64,000 bases of DNA from contig NZ_RQIT01000019.1 of the NCBI RefSeq assembly GCF_003837805.1, forward strand, positions 62,001 to 126,000, written 5' to 3'. Each line of letters begins with the position of its first letter. Position 1 is the stretch's first letter. The notes beneath the pieces were generated by a model, which was given only the letters and a program-made list of their open reading frames with translations, was not told where the DNA came from and made no database searches. The DNA comes from Bradyrhizobium sp. RP6 (GTDB lineage: Bacteria > Pseudomonadota > Alphaproteobacteria > Rhizobiales > Xanthobacteraceae). Below, in pieces: positions 31,135 through 40,411 of the stretch. The position numbers were made by a program, and so were the translations under genes.

Positions 31135-33402
31135 ATGCCTTGGCGCCTGCTCCGACCCGTCGGCCTCGTCCCCGCGGCGCTTGTCCTCACCACCATTGCG
31201 GCCTGTGCCGAAGCGGGCAAATCGGCCGGTCCGTCAGAATTCCTCCTGATCGTGCAGATCGTGCTGCTGATCGCGGTCGGCCGCGGGCTCGGCGAGATCA
31301 TGCAGCGGATCGGCCAGCCCTCGGTGATCGGCGAGTTGCTCGCCGGCATCATTCTCGGGCCGTCGCTGTTGGGCTGGATCTGGCCCGAGGCGCAGCACGC
31401 GATCTTCCCGAAGACGCCCGAGCAGAAGGCGATGATCGACGGCATCGCGCAAGTGGGCATCTTGCTGCTGCTGTTGCTCACCGGCATGGAGACCGACCTC
31501 AAGCTGGTCCGGAAGGTCGGCAAGGCCGCGATCGCGATCTCGATCGCCGGCATCGTCGTGCCCTTCGTCTGCGGCTTTGTCCTGGGTGAATTCCTGCCGG
31601 ACGCGCTGCTGCCCAATCCGCAGGAGCGCCTCGTGGCCTCGCTGTTCATGGGCACGGCGCTGTCGATCTCCTCGGTGAAGATCGTCGCCGTGGTGGTGCG
31701 CGAGATGAACTTCATGCGCCGCAACGTCGGGCAGATCATCGTCGCGACCGCCGTCATCGACGACACCATCGGTTGGATCATCATCGCCGTCATCTTCAGC
31801 CTGGCCTCGCACGGCACGCTCGACATCGCCTCGGTGGCAAAAGCCGTGCTGGGCACGCTCGCCTTCCTCGCCGTCAGCTTCACCATCGGCCGCCGCCTGG
31901 TGTTCCTGCTGATCCGCTGGGCCAACGACACGCTTCTCAGCGCGGCTGCCGTCATCACCGTGATCCTGCTGTTGATGAGCGTCATGGCGTTGATCACCCA
32001 TCTGATCGGCGTTCACACCGTGCTCGGTGCCTTCGTCGCCGGCATCCTGGTCGGCGAGTCCCCGATCCTGACGCGGCAGATCGACGAGCGCCTGCGCGGG
32101 CTGATCTCGAGCTTCTTCATGCCGGTGTTCTTCGGCCTCGCCGGCCTCAGCGCCGACCTTTCGGTGCTGCGCGATCCCAATCTCCTGATGCTCACCGGCC
32201 TGCTGGTGGTGATCGCCAGCGCCGGCAAGTTCGGCGGCGCCTTTGTCGGCGGCACCGCAGGCGGCTTGAGCTATCGGGAGTCGCTGGCGCTCGCCAGCGG
32301 GATGAACGCGCGCGGCTCGACCGAGGTGATCATCGCCACCATCGGCCTCTCCATCGGCGTGCTGAGCCAGAACCTGTTCACGATGATCGTGACCATGGCG
32401 ATCGTGACAACGATGGCGATGCCGCCGATGCTGCGCGCGGCGCTGGCCAGGCTGCCGATGAACGAGGAGGAGAGGGAACGGCTGGAGCGGGAAGAGTTCG
32501 AGAAGCGCGGCTTCATCGCCAATCTCGAGCGCCCCCTGCTGGCGGTGGACGAAAGCGTCAACGCCACCTTCGCCGCCCACGTCGCGGGCCTGATCGCCGG
32601 CATGCGCGGCCTGCCGATCACCGTGCTGCATATCGGCCAGCGCGCCAAGGAACAGGAGAAGGGACGTGACGAGGAGGAAAGCCACGAAGCCGTGGTGAAG
32701 AAGGCCGCCGAGACGGTGTCCGTCGACGGTGGTGGAGGCGTCGGCGAGGTCGATGTCGTCACCCGCGCGAGGCAGGCGGAGCTCGGCGCGACGATCGCCG
32801 GCGAAGCGCGCAAGGGCTTCGATCTCATGGTCGTCGGCATCGACAAGTTGACCGCGACCACGGACCGCTTCGACCGGAGGATCGACGACATCGCGGCGGA
32901 GTTCGAAGGACCGCTCGCGATCGTCGCGGCCAAAGGCAAGCACCTGAAGCAGCCGATACCCGACGCGCTCAACATCCTCGTTCCGGTTTCCGGCAGCGGC
33001 GTCTCCAAGCGGGGTGCCGAGACGGCGGTGGCGCTGGCACAAGCGGGATCAGGCTCGCTCCGGGTGATCTATGTGGCGACGACGCGGGACAAGGGCGCAC
33101 AGCGCGGCGCTTCCCGCGGACTGAGCCAGGAGGCGGGCATCCTCAAGGACGCCAGCGATCTCGCCGCCCGCTACGACGTCGACATCACCACCACGCTGCG
33201 GGTGAACCGGGCGCCGGAGGCGGCGATCCTCCGCGAGATCGACACCACCGACGTCGACCTCGTCGTCATGGGCGTGGACCGCATCCAGGCCGACCATCTC
33301 TCCTTCGGCGGTGTCGCCGACGCCGTGCTCCGGCGGTCGAAGGTGTCAGTGTTGCTGGTGTCGAGCGGCGAAGCGCGACGGACTCCGGCGGAGAAGGCTT
33401 GA
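31135..33402 (+). CDS. CPA2-type cation/proton antiporter with C-terminal USP domains
   Basis: This 755-residue protein has about 12 membrane helices (residues 30-430) of the KefB/CPA2 family, with the conserved Asp pair in ATAVIDDTIGW and GARGSTEVIIATIG-like NARGSTEVIIAT. The cytosolic tail (about 460-745) resembles two universal-stress-protein domains, seen in LLAVDESVNATFAAHVAGL and NILVPVSGSGVSKRGAETA, rather than the TrkA-N domains of KefB/C. It probably exchanges Na+ or K+ for protons under nucleotide or stress control by the tail. GGGGGAAG precedes the ATG. Confidence 0.9.
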   Translation: MPWRLLRPVGLVPAALVLTTIAACAEAGKSAGPSEFLLIVQIVLLIAVGRGLGEIMQRIGQPSVIGELLAGIILGPSLLGWIWPEAQHAIFPKTPEQKAMIDGIAQVGILLLLLLTGMETDLKLVRKVGKAAIAISIAGIVVPFVCGFVLGEFLPDALLPNPQERLVASLFMGTALSISSVKIVAVVVREMNFMRRNVGQIIVATAVIDDTIGWIIIAVIFSLASHGTLDIASVAKAVLGTLAFLAVSFTIGRRLVFLLIRWANDTLLSAAAVITVILLLMSVMALITHLIGVHTVLGAFVAGILVGESPILTRQIDERLRGLISSFFMPVFFGLAGLSADLSVLRDPNLLMLTGLLVVIASAGKFGGAFVGGTAGGLSYRESLALASGMNARGSTEVIIATIGLSIGVLSQNLFTMIVTMAIVTTMAMPPMLRAALARLPMNEEERERLEREEFEKRGFIANLERPLLAVDESVNATFAAHVAGLIAGMRGLPITVLHIGQRAKEQEKGRDEEESHEAVVKKAAETVSVDGGGGVGEVDVVTRARQAELGATIAGEARKGFDLMVVGIDKLTATTDRFDRRIDDIAAEFEGPLAIVAAKGKHLKQPIPDALNILVPVSGSGVSKRGAETAVALAQAGSGSLRVIYVATTRDKGAQRGASRGLSQEAGILKDASDLAARYDVDITTTLRVNRAPEAAILREIDTTDVDLVVMGVDRIQADHLSFGGVADAVLRRSKVSVLLVSSGEARRTPAEKA

Positions 33403-33424
33403 GCGACAGCGCGCACTCTCTCCC

Positions 33425-33517
33425 CGTCATTGCGAGAAGCGAAGCGACGAAGCAATCCAGACTCCCTCTGCGGAAAGATTCTAGATTGCTTCGTCGCAAG
33501 AGCTCCTCGTGATGACG
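33425..33517. repeat. Palindromic intergenic repeat, family A, copy 5
   Basis: It starts CGTCATTGCGAG and ends CTCGTGATGACG, with GAAGCAATCCAGA / TCTAGATTGCTTC inside; it is slightly decayed compared with the other copies. It lies between the convergent antiporter and RND pump genes. Confidence 0.82.
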
Positions 33518-33538
33518 ATCGTGGCCGATAGCCGCCGT

Positions 33539-36500
33539 CTACTTCACCTCCGCCACCGTCTTCACCTTCGGCGCCTTCTTCGACGCCCGCCAGTTCTCGA
33601 AGCGCTGCACCACCACGAAGAAGGCCGGCACGAACAGCACCGCGAGGCAGGTCGAGGCCAGCATGCCTGAGAACACGGTGATGCCGATCGACTTGCGTGC
33701 GCTGGCGCCGGCGCCGGTCGCGAGCACCAGCGGCACCACGCCGAGGATGAAGGCGAACGAGGTCATCAGGATCGGGCGGAAGCGGGCGCGCGCGGCTTCG
33801 ATGGCGGACTCCATGATCGGCTTGCCCTCGCGACCGTGCAGCTCGAGCCCGACCTCGACGATCAGGATCGCGTTCTTGGCCGACAGCGCGATCAGGAGGA
33901 TCAGGCCGATCTGGCAATAGAGATTGTTGTCGATCTTGAGCCCGGAGAGGATCAGCATCGGCCCGAGCAGCGACAGCGGCACGGCGAGGATCACCGAGAT
34001 CGGCGCGTACCAGCTTTCGTACTGGCCGGCGAGCACGAGATAGACCAGCAGCATGGCGAGGCCGAACACCCAGTAGATCTGGTTCGAGACCGCCTTCTCC
34101 TGATACGACATCGCCGTCCATTCATAGCCGGTGCCCGGCGGCAGCGTCTTGTCCGCGATCTCCTCCATCAGCTTCAGCGACTGGCCGGAGGAATAGCCCT
34201 GCGCCGGCAGTCCGATCACGGTCGAGGACGGATAGAGGTTGTAGAGGCTGATCAGCGACGGACCCGTCGCCGGCGTGATCTTGGCGACGGTGCCGATCGG
34301 GATCATGTCGCCATTCGAGTTGCGCACCTGCATGTTGGCGATGTCGCGCTCGGTCAGGCGGAACGCCGGATCGGCCTGGGTGTAGACCTGGAACACGCGG
34401 CCGAACTTGTTGAACTGGTTGACGTAGGACGAGCCGAGATAGGTCGAAAGCGCCGAGAACACCTGATCGGTGGTCACGTGCAGCGTCTGGGTCTTGACGC
34501 GGTCGATCTCGACGTCGAATTGCGGAACGGACGAGCGGAACGAGGATTGCACGCGCTGCAGCGCGCTCTGGCTCTGGGCGTTACTGACCATCGCGCCGGT
34601 GATGGCCTGCAGCTTGGCGAAATCGCTGTTGCCGTCGCGCAGCTCGACCTGCATCGAGAAGCCGGCGGCGTTGCCGATGCCTTGGATCGGCGGCGGCGGC
34701 AGCACGATCGTGCGCGCCTCCATGATGGTCGCGAGTTTGTCGTTGAGGCCAAAGACCAGCGAGCGCAGATCCTCGCCGGGCCCTTTGCGGGCGTCCCAAT
34801 CCTTCAGGATGATGTAGGCGACGCCGGCATTGGCGAGGCTCGCGCTGTTGTCGAGCGCCGAGATGCCCGCGATGGTGATGACCTGCTGGACTCCAGGGGT
34901 GTCCTTGATCAGCTCGCTCGCTCTGTCGAGCACCTTCTGGGTCCGCTCCAGCGCGGCGCCGTCGGGCAGCTGCACGGCGGCGATCAGATAGCCCTGGTCC
35001 TCGATCGGCAGAAATCCGGTCGGCACCCGCGACAGGCCGTAGGCGCTGGCTCCGATGATCAGCAGCGCGAACGCGACCGAGATGGTGGCGTGCCTGACGA
35101 GGAACGTGATCAGCCTTGTATAGCCGCGCTCGACGCGGGCATAGACCGCATTGAAACCGCGATAGAAGAAATTGCGCTGCTCCGGCGGAACTGGCGGCCG
35201 CAGCCAGAGCGCGCATTGCGTCGGCTTCAGCGTCGCCGCGTTGATGGCAGACAACAGCGCGGTCGCGGCGATCACCAGCGCGAATTGCGAATAGATGCGC
35301 CCGGTGAGCCCTGCAAGGAACGAGGCCGGCAGGAACACCGAGATCAGCACCAGGGTGATGCCGACGATCGGCGCGAACAGCTGGTCCATCGCCTTGATCG
35401 CGGAGTCGTGGCCGTTCATGCCCTGCTCGATGTTGTGCGCGGCGCCTTCGACCACGACAATGGCGTCGTCGACGACGATGCCGATCGCGAGCACGATCGC
35501 GAACAGCGTCGACATGTTGACGGTGAAGCCGAGCGCCGCCATCGCGGCGAAGGCGCCGATGATGGTGACCGGAACGGTGGTCGCCGGCACCAGCATCGCG
35601 CGCCAGTCCTGCAGGAACACGAGGATCACGACCAGCACGAGCAGGCCGGCCTCGATCAGGGTCATGTAGACCTCGTGCACCGAGGCTTCCACGAATTTGG
35701 TGGTGTCGAACGGCGTGTCGTACCTGACGCCTTCCGGAAAGCGCTTGGCGAGCTCGGCCATCTTCTTCTCGACGGCTTGTTCGACCTGGAGCGCATTGGC
35801 GCCGGGCGACTGGAATACGCCGATGCCGACCGCCGGCTGCTTGTTGAGCGAGAAGATCTGGCTGTAGGTCTGCGCGCCGAGCTCGACCCAGCCGACGTCG
35901 CGCACGCGCGTGACATCGCCGTTGGTGCCTGACTTGACGATGATGTTCTCGAACTGGCCGGCGTCGTCGAGCCGTCCGTTGACGTTCAGCGTGTACTGGA
36001 ACGCCTGTCCCGGCGGTGTCGGCGGCGCGCCGATCTGGCCGGCCGAGACCTGCTGGCTCTGCTGCTGGATCGCCTGGATCACGTCCTGCGGCACGAGGCC
36101 ACGGACCTGCAGCTTGTTGGGATCGAGCCAGATCCGCATCGAGTACTGGCCGGCGCCGAACACCGTGACGTTGCCGACGCCGGGCAGGCGGGAGAGCTCG
36201 TCGCGAATGTTGATGGTGGCGTAATTGCTCAGATACAGGCTGTCGTATCGCGAATCCGGCGAGGTCAGCGTCACGAACAGCAGGATCGAGGTCGACCGCT
36301 TCTGCACCGTGACGCCCTGGTTCTGTACCGCCTGCGGCAATTGTGACAGTGCGCTGGAGACGCGGTTCTGCACCAGCACCTGCGCGAAGTTGAGGTCGGT
36401 GCCGATCTTGAAGGTCACGGTCAGGGTGTAGGTGCCGTCGGAGCCGCTGTAGGACTGCATGTACAGCATGTCCTCGACGCCGTTGACCTGCTGCTCGATC

Positions 36501-36694
36501 GGCAGCGCGACGGTGTCGATCACGGTCTTGGCGCTGGCGCCGGGATAGCGCGTGGTGACCTGCACGGTCGGCGGCACCACGTCGGGATATTGCGCGATGG
36601 CGAGGTTGAACAGCGCGACGCCGCCGATCAGGATCATCAGAAGCGCAATGACGTTCGAGAGGACCGGCCGCTCGATGAAGAATTTTGAGATCAT
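33539..36694 (-). CDS. RND (HAE1) multidrug efflux pump, inner-membrane transporter
   Basis: This 1051-residue pump is full length for the AcrB/MexF class: start MISKFFIERPVLSNVIALL, first periplasmic loop with YPDVVPPTVQVTTRYPGASA, proton-relay Asp pair in helix 4 (GIVVDDAIVVVE) and conserved LSAKNAILIVE in helix 10. It exports amphiphilic compounds using the proton gradient, as a trimer with the adaptor encoded 12 bases upstream. No outer-membrane factor gene is adjacent, so a TolC-like protein encoded elsewhere must complete the pump. Confidence 0.96.
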   Translation of the reverse strand: MISKFFIERPVLSNVIALLMILIGGVALFNLAIAQYPDVVPPTVQVTTRYPGASAKTVIDTVALPIEQQVNGVEDMLYMQSYSGSDGTYTLTVTFKIGTDLNFAQVLVQNRVSSALSQLPQAVQNQGVTVQKRSTSILLFVTLTSPDSRYDSLYLSNYATINIRDELSRLPGVGNVTVFGAGQYSMRIWLDPNKLQVRGLVPQDVIQAIQQQSQQVSAGQIGAPPTPPGQAFQYTLNVNGRLDDAGQFENIIVKSGTNGDVTRVRDVGWVELGAQTYSQIFSLNKQPAVGIGVFQSPGANALQVEQAVEKKMAELAKRFPEGVRYDTPFDTTKFVEASVHEVYMTLIEAGLLVLVVILVFLQDWRAMLVPATTVPVTIIGAFAAMAALGFTVNMSTLFAIVLAIGIVVDDAIVVVEGAAHNIEQGMNGHDSAIKAMDQLFAPIVGITLVLISVFLPASFLAGLTGRIYSQFALVIAATALLSAINAATLKPTQCALWLRPPVPPEQRNFFYRGFNAVYARVERGYTRLITFLVRHATISVAFALLIIGASAYGLSRVPTGFLPIEDQGYLIAAVQLPDGAALERTQKVLDRASELIKDTPGVQQVITIAGISALDNSASLANAGVAYIILKDWDARKGPGEDLRSLVFGLNDKLATIMEARTIVLPPPPIQGIGNAAGFSMQVELRDGNSDFAKLQAITGAMVSNAQSQSALQRVQSSFRSSVPQFDVEIDRVKTQTLHVTTDQVFSALSTYLGSSYVNQFNKFGRVFQVYTQADPAFRLTERDIANMQVRNSNGDMIPIGTVAKITPATGPSLISLYNLYPSSTVIGLPAQGYSSGQSLKLMEEIADKTLPPGTGYEWTAMSYQEKAVSNQIYWVFGLAMLLVYLVLAGQYESWYAPISVILAVPLSLLGPMLILSGLKIDNNLYCQIGLILLIALSAKNAILIVEVGLELHGREGKPIMESAIEAARARFRPILMTSFAFILGVVPLVLATGAGASARKSIGITVFSGMLASTCLAVLFVPAFFVVVQRFENWRASKKAPKVKTVAEVK

Positions 36695-36707
36695 GTCGGG
36701 CGCCCCT

Positions 36708-37901
36708 TCACTTGGCAGACGCCTGCGGCTGCTCGATCCTCGTCACCTGCGGGTCGATCTTCTGGCCCGGGATGACGCGCAGGAGCCCAGCGATCACCAC
36801 GCGATCCTCCGGCTTCAGGCCGCTCTCGATCACGCGCAGGCCGTTGTCGACGGGGCCGATCTGCACCTTGCGCTGCTCGACAATGTTGTCGCCGTTGACC
36901 ACCAGCAGATAGCGGCCGCCCTGGTCGCTGCCGAGCGCGGTGTCGGGAACGAGCAGGGCGTTCTTCTCCTGGTCGAAGGGCACGCGGACCCGGACGAAAT
37001 AGCCGGGCAGCAGCACCCGCTTGTCGTTGGGAACGAGGCCGCGAACCGCCAGCGTGCCTGTCGACTGGTTCAGGGTCGGCGCGACGTAGTCGAGATGACC
37101 TTCGTGCGGATAGCCGGTTTCGGTCTGGAGCCCGATCTGGATCGGAAACTGCTTGAGGTTGGCGGCGGTCATCCCGCGACGTGCCGCTTCGGCGCGAATG
37201 CGCAGGACATCTTGTTCGTTGACGGTGAAGTTCACATAGATCGGGTCCATCGCAACGATGGTGGCGAGCTGGGTCGGCGAGGAGACGCCGACGAGCTCGC
37301 CGATCGAGACCATATGGGCGCTGACGATGCCGTCGAACGGCGCAGTCACCTTGGTATAGCCGTAATTGACCTCCGCGAGCTTGGTGTTGGCCTGGGCCTG
37401 CTGGAGATTGGCTTGGGCGTTGTCGCGGTTCGAGGTCGATGTGTCGAGAGTGGCCTGGGAGACCGCCTGGCGCTGCACCAGCTCGGCCTGCCGCTTGTAA
37501 TCGGCTTCCGCCTGCCGCAGCGAGGCCTGCGCGCCGGCCTCGGCCGCCTGCGCCTGCTCGAGCTTGAGCTTGTAGGTCTCAGGCTCGATCGTGAACAGCT
37601 GGGTACCTTGCTTCACGAAAGTGCCGTCCTGATAGTCGATCGTTTGCAGAAAGCCCTGCACGCGCGCGACCAGATCGACGCTCTTGATCGGAGCGGTGTT
37701 GCCGGTGGCCTCGATGTAACGCGTCACGGAACGCTGCACCGGCGTCGCGACGTCCACCTTGGGGGGAGGCGGCGCCACGAACGTGTTCTTGTCCTCGCAG
37801 CCGGCGAGCACGATCACCGCGGTTGCCGTCGCCAACGCCCACCCGACCTGTCTCCACGCTTTCTTGCCTCCTGCGGGAGATGCGGGATTCGCGTGCGTCA
37901 T
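36708..37901 (-). CDS. RND efflux periplasmic adaptor lipoprotein
   Basis: This 397-residue adaptor (AcrA/MexE class) has a signal ending in a lipobox, VLAGCEDKN. It continues with the usual beta-hairpin-hairpin order: lipoyl half RVQGFLQTIDYQDGTFVKQG, long coiled coil rich in Gln/Ala (EQAQAAEAGAQASLRQAEAD), second lipoyl half APFDGIVSAH and a C-terminal barrel. It links the inner-membrane pump downstream to an outer-membrane channel. The ATG at 37901 gives a typical lipoprotein signal; no regulator of the TetR or MarR type is adjacent. Confidence 0.94.
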   Translation of the reverse strand: MTHANPASPAGGKKAWRQVGWALATATAVIVLAGCEDKNTFVAPPPPKVDVATPVQRSVTRYIEATGNTAPIKSVDLVARVQGFLQTIDYQDGTFVKQGTQLFTIEPETYKLKLEQAQAAEAGAQASLRQAEADYKRQAELVQRQAVSQATLDTSTSNRDNAQANLQQAQANTKLAEVNYGYTKVTAPFDGIVSAHMVSIGELVGVSSPTQLATIVAMDPIYVNFTVNEQDVLRIRAEAARRGMTAANLKQFPIQIGLQTETGYPHEGHLDYVAPTLNQSTGTLAVRGLVPNDKRVLLPGYFVRVRVPFDQEKNALLVPDTALGSDQGGRYLLVVNGDNIVEQRKVQIGPVDNGLRVIESGLKPEDRVVIAGLLRVIPGQKIDPQVTRIEQPQASAK

Positions 37902-38179
37902 GAGGTGGCCCCCGGTTGCTGTCTGTCGGTGCGGCAGGCTACCAACAAATGCCCGGCCGTGAAACACCATAGCCATGGCAGTCACCGGCCTTGCACTGCA
38001 AGGAGCGATGTGGCCTTTGACAGATTTGTCATGACAAGCCGCCTCGCACTGAGTGCACGATCGACCACAATTGCATCAAAGGCGGCGCGACACCGACCGG
38101 CGGCACGCTGCGCAAGACCTCCGACAGTGGCCTGAAGGACTCACGGATCGGGACGGAATGGTACGTCAGCGCGATAGGG

Positions 38180-39175
38180 CTAGATCCGGGTCGCAGCCGC
38201 CCCTCGCGCATGCCAGGCCGCAAGTACGTCTCGCTCTTCTTCGGCGGCAAGCCCGATGACCGGACCGTTGCTGGCGTTGAGCCAATCAAGCGTGTCGCGC
38301 GCGGTGTCGGCCGGCGGTCGCGAGATCAGTCCGGCCTGGCGCGCCGGCGAGGTGTCGCGTGTCAGGAATCCGGCGAAGTCGGGCAGGGGCAGCCACATCG
38401 GCAGGGACCGCGGACCTGCCCAGCGCCGCACGTCATGCGCCTCGAGGAAGGCGCGATCGACCCAGGTGAAGGTGCAGGATGCGTTCAGCGCCGATGCGCA
38501 CTCGGCCAGGAATTCGCCGCGCGTGCGAATTGGCCCGATCCCATCATAGATTCCGGTGAGGCGAATCTCTGCCGCATGCACGATCCATCGCGCGAGGTCG
38601 CGCACGTCGATGAACTGGATGGCATCCACCGGAGATCCCGGCGCCAGCACCTCCCCGCCGCGCGCCAGCCGCGCCGGCCAGTAGGCGAACCGCCCGGTCG
38701 GGTCTTCCGGCCCGGCGATGAGGCCGGCCCGGCAGATGAAGGCGTCGTTGCCGACCGCTTGTTCGCAGGCGACCTTGGCGGCGCCGTAGATCGCGTCGGT
38801 GCTGTGCGCGATCTCCGCTGAACTGGGCTCGCGCAGCGGCGCGGTGTCGGCGCGTTGCCCCGGAATGCGGTTGTCAGCATAGACGCTGATCGTCGACACG
38901 AAGGTCCAATGCACGCCCGGACGCTTCAGCGCGGCGACCGCACGGCTGACCTGACCGGGATGACGCGAGACATCGACCACGGCGTCGAATGTCTCGTCTG
39001 CGAGCGGCACAAGGCCGTCGGCGACGTCGCGGTCGATCCGAACGAACCGCGCGCCCGTGGCAATCGGCCCCGCAAGGCCGCGGGCAGCGCAGGTCACGTC
39101 ATGACCGGTCGCGCAAGCATGGCTTGCGATCGCGCGTCCGAGGAACTGGCTGCCGCCGAGGATGAGAACGCGCAT
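38180..39175 (-). CDS. NAD-dependent epimerase/dehydratase family protein
   Basis: This 331-residue protein has the extended-SDR nucleotide motif in MRVLILGGSQFLGRAIA, an SVYAD segment with the Tyr region (STISVYADN), then YGAAKVACEQAV, matching YXXXK as YGAAK. Later parts include VDAIQFIDVRDLARWIV. It probably acts on a nucleotide sugar or related metabolite; a CSP41-like or isoflavone-reductase-like role is also possible. It stands alone, with 66 bases to the next upstream minus-strand gene. Confidence 0.86.
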   Translation of the reverse strand: MRVLILGGSQFLGRAIASHACATGHDVTCAARGLAGPIATGARFVRIDRDVADGLVPLADETFDAVVDVSRHPGQVSRAVAALKRPGVHWTFVSTISVYADNRIPGQRADTAPLREPSSAEIAHSTDAIYGAAKVACEQAVGNDAFICRAGLIAGPEDPTGRFAYWPARLARGGEVLAPGSPVDAIQFIDVRDLARWIVHAAEIRLTGIYDGIGPIRTRGEFLAECASALNASCTFTWVDRAFLEAHDVRRWAGPRSLPMWLPLPDFAGFLTRDTSPARQAGLISRPPADTARDTLDWLNASNGPVIGLAAEEERDVLAAWHARGAAATRI

Positions 39176-39241
39176 GTAACGGTCCGTGTCGCCGATGAGA
39201 TCGCGAGACTACAACGTCCGGTAGCGGTTGCAACCGATCCG

Positions 39242-40312
39242 TCAGCGCCCCCTGATCTCCGCGAACTTCGCCATCGCGCGCTCGAACTTTCGGCTGAACA
39301 GCCACATGGCGGCGAGGATCTCGCGGTAGCTTGCCGAGCTGCGCGCCCGGTCGGCCCGCCCGAATGCAAAGATGCTGTTGTTGCGCAGGTGCTTCATGAT
39401 CGTTGGGCTGGACACCCTGTAGTTCAGGAGATCGCCCGATTTCAGGGCGGACCGCGTCGGGGTCGGCACGATCTGGATCAGCTCGAACAGCTTCATCTGA
39501 TCGATCGGGTCAGACAGCGTCTTCACGATTCCAGGTATCTCATGGAACAGATCGGCGTGCGCGTTCATCAGGCCGTCGCGCACGTTGGTCCAATGGTTGA
39601 ATCGGGGATCGGTGCCGCGGACCCGCGCCTCTTCCCTGTCGTCGCGCGCACTCAGCGCCGGATCGATCGCTGCGATCTCGCCCTTGATGGCTTCCCATTT
39701 TCTCCGGCCGTTGCGGTCTTCGGAGGGGCCGGTCTGGAAGCTGCCCATATAGGTGTTCGAGCGCGCATTGCGGACATTCTGCTTGCCATTGGTCTCCGCA
39801 AAGAACAGCCCGAGGCTGATGCGGCCCGCGGTCTCGGCATGCTCAGACGCAAGCCCCTTGACGCGCGCAATCGCAACGGCGAGATCGACGACGTCCTTGA
39901 AGGGCGTTGGCGAGTACTGCGCGCTGGCAGGCGGCGCCTCCATGATGTCGAACAGCTTTCCGTATTCGTCGACCAGCGGCTCGATGTCGGCATCGAAATA
40001 AGCCGGCGGAATCTCGAACTTGTTGGGACGGCCGATCCGCGACGGCATCGCGTCGGTGAGGTCCTTGTAGCTGCTGATCACTGCGACGCGCGCGAGATAG
40101 AGCGCCTGGCCCGGCAGGTTCGGCAGCGGCTCCTTCGCCTCGATCTGGCGCCGCCGCTCGGCGAGGATGGATTTGAAATCGGCGAGCGCGCGCTCGTAGG
40201 TGGCGAGCGCCTCGGCTTGTCTTGGCGTCGGCGCGCTTTGTCCCATGGCAGGCGCCGCGAGAAGCAGGGCAAGCACGGCGACAATCGCCGCGGCGTGACG
40301 TCTTGGTTCCAT
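39242..40312 (-). CDS. Exported protein of unknown function
   Basis: This 356-residue protein has a Sec signal (MEPRRHAAAIVAVLALLLAAPAMG, cut near GQS) followed by a helix-rich domain beginning TPRQAEALATYERALADFK. A central segment reads FFAETNGKQNVRNARSNTY and MGSFQTGPSEDR, resembling the surroundings of a lytic-transglycosylase or peptidoglycan-binding fold only weakly. I do not recognise the family. It is on the minus strand 66 bases before the epimerase gene and could share its transcript. Confidence 0.7.
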   Translation of the reverse strand: MEPRRHAAAIVAVLALLLAAPAMGQSAPTPRQAEALATYERALADFKSILAERRRQIEAKEPLPNLPGQALYLARVAVISSYKDLTDAMPSRIGRPNKFEIPPAYFDADIEPLVDEYGKLFDIMEAPPASAQYSPTPFKDVVDLAVAIARVKGLASEHAETAGRISLGLFFAETNGKQNVRNARSNTYMGSFQTGPSEDRNGRRKWEAIKGEIAAIDPALSARDDREEARVRGTDPRFNHWTNVRDGLMNAHADLFHEIPGIVKTLSDPIDQMKLFELIQIVPTPTRSALKSGDLLNYRVSSPTIMKHLRNNSIFAFGRADRARSSASYREILAAMWLFSRKFERAMAKFAEIRGR

Positions 40313-40411
40313 CGCAGGCTCCCGGGCCGGCCGATTCGGCAGCGGGAATCGTAAGCAATACGGGCTGGACTGGCGAGCTGCGAGTTCGGGTTGGCGTCAA
40401 CCCTCCAGCCT

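Noticed and set aside
31234..33042. A 602-codon open frame antisense to the antiporter gene
   Set aside because: Composition is dominated by Asp, Gln, His and Arg without any family; it mirrors the real CPA2 gene.
33836..35932. A 698-codon open frame antisense to the RND pump gene
   Set aside because: Its translation is low-complexity Arg/Asp/His/Gln-rich with no known domain, while the opposite strand encodes an unmistakable RND transporter; long antisense frames are expected at high GC.
38018..38180. Protein-like open stretch between the RND adaptor and epimerase genes
   Set aside because: Readable on both strands but no start with a ribosome site and no family; might be a gene remnant, not supportable.
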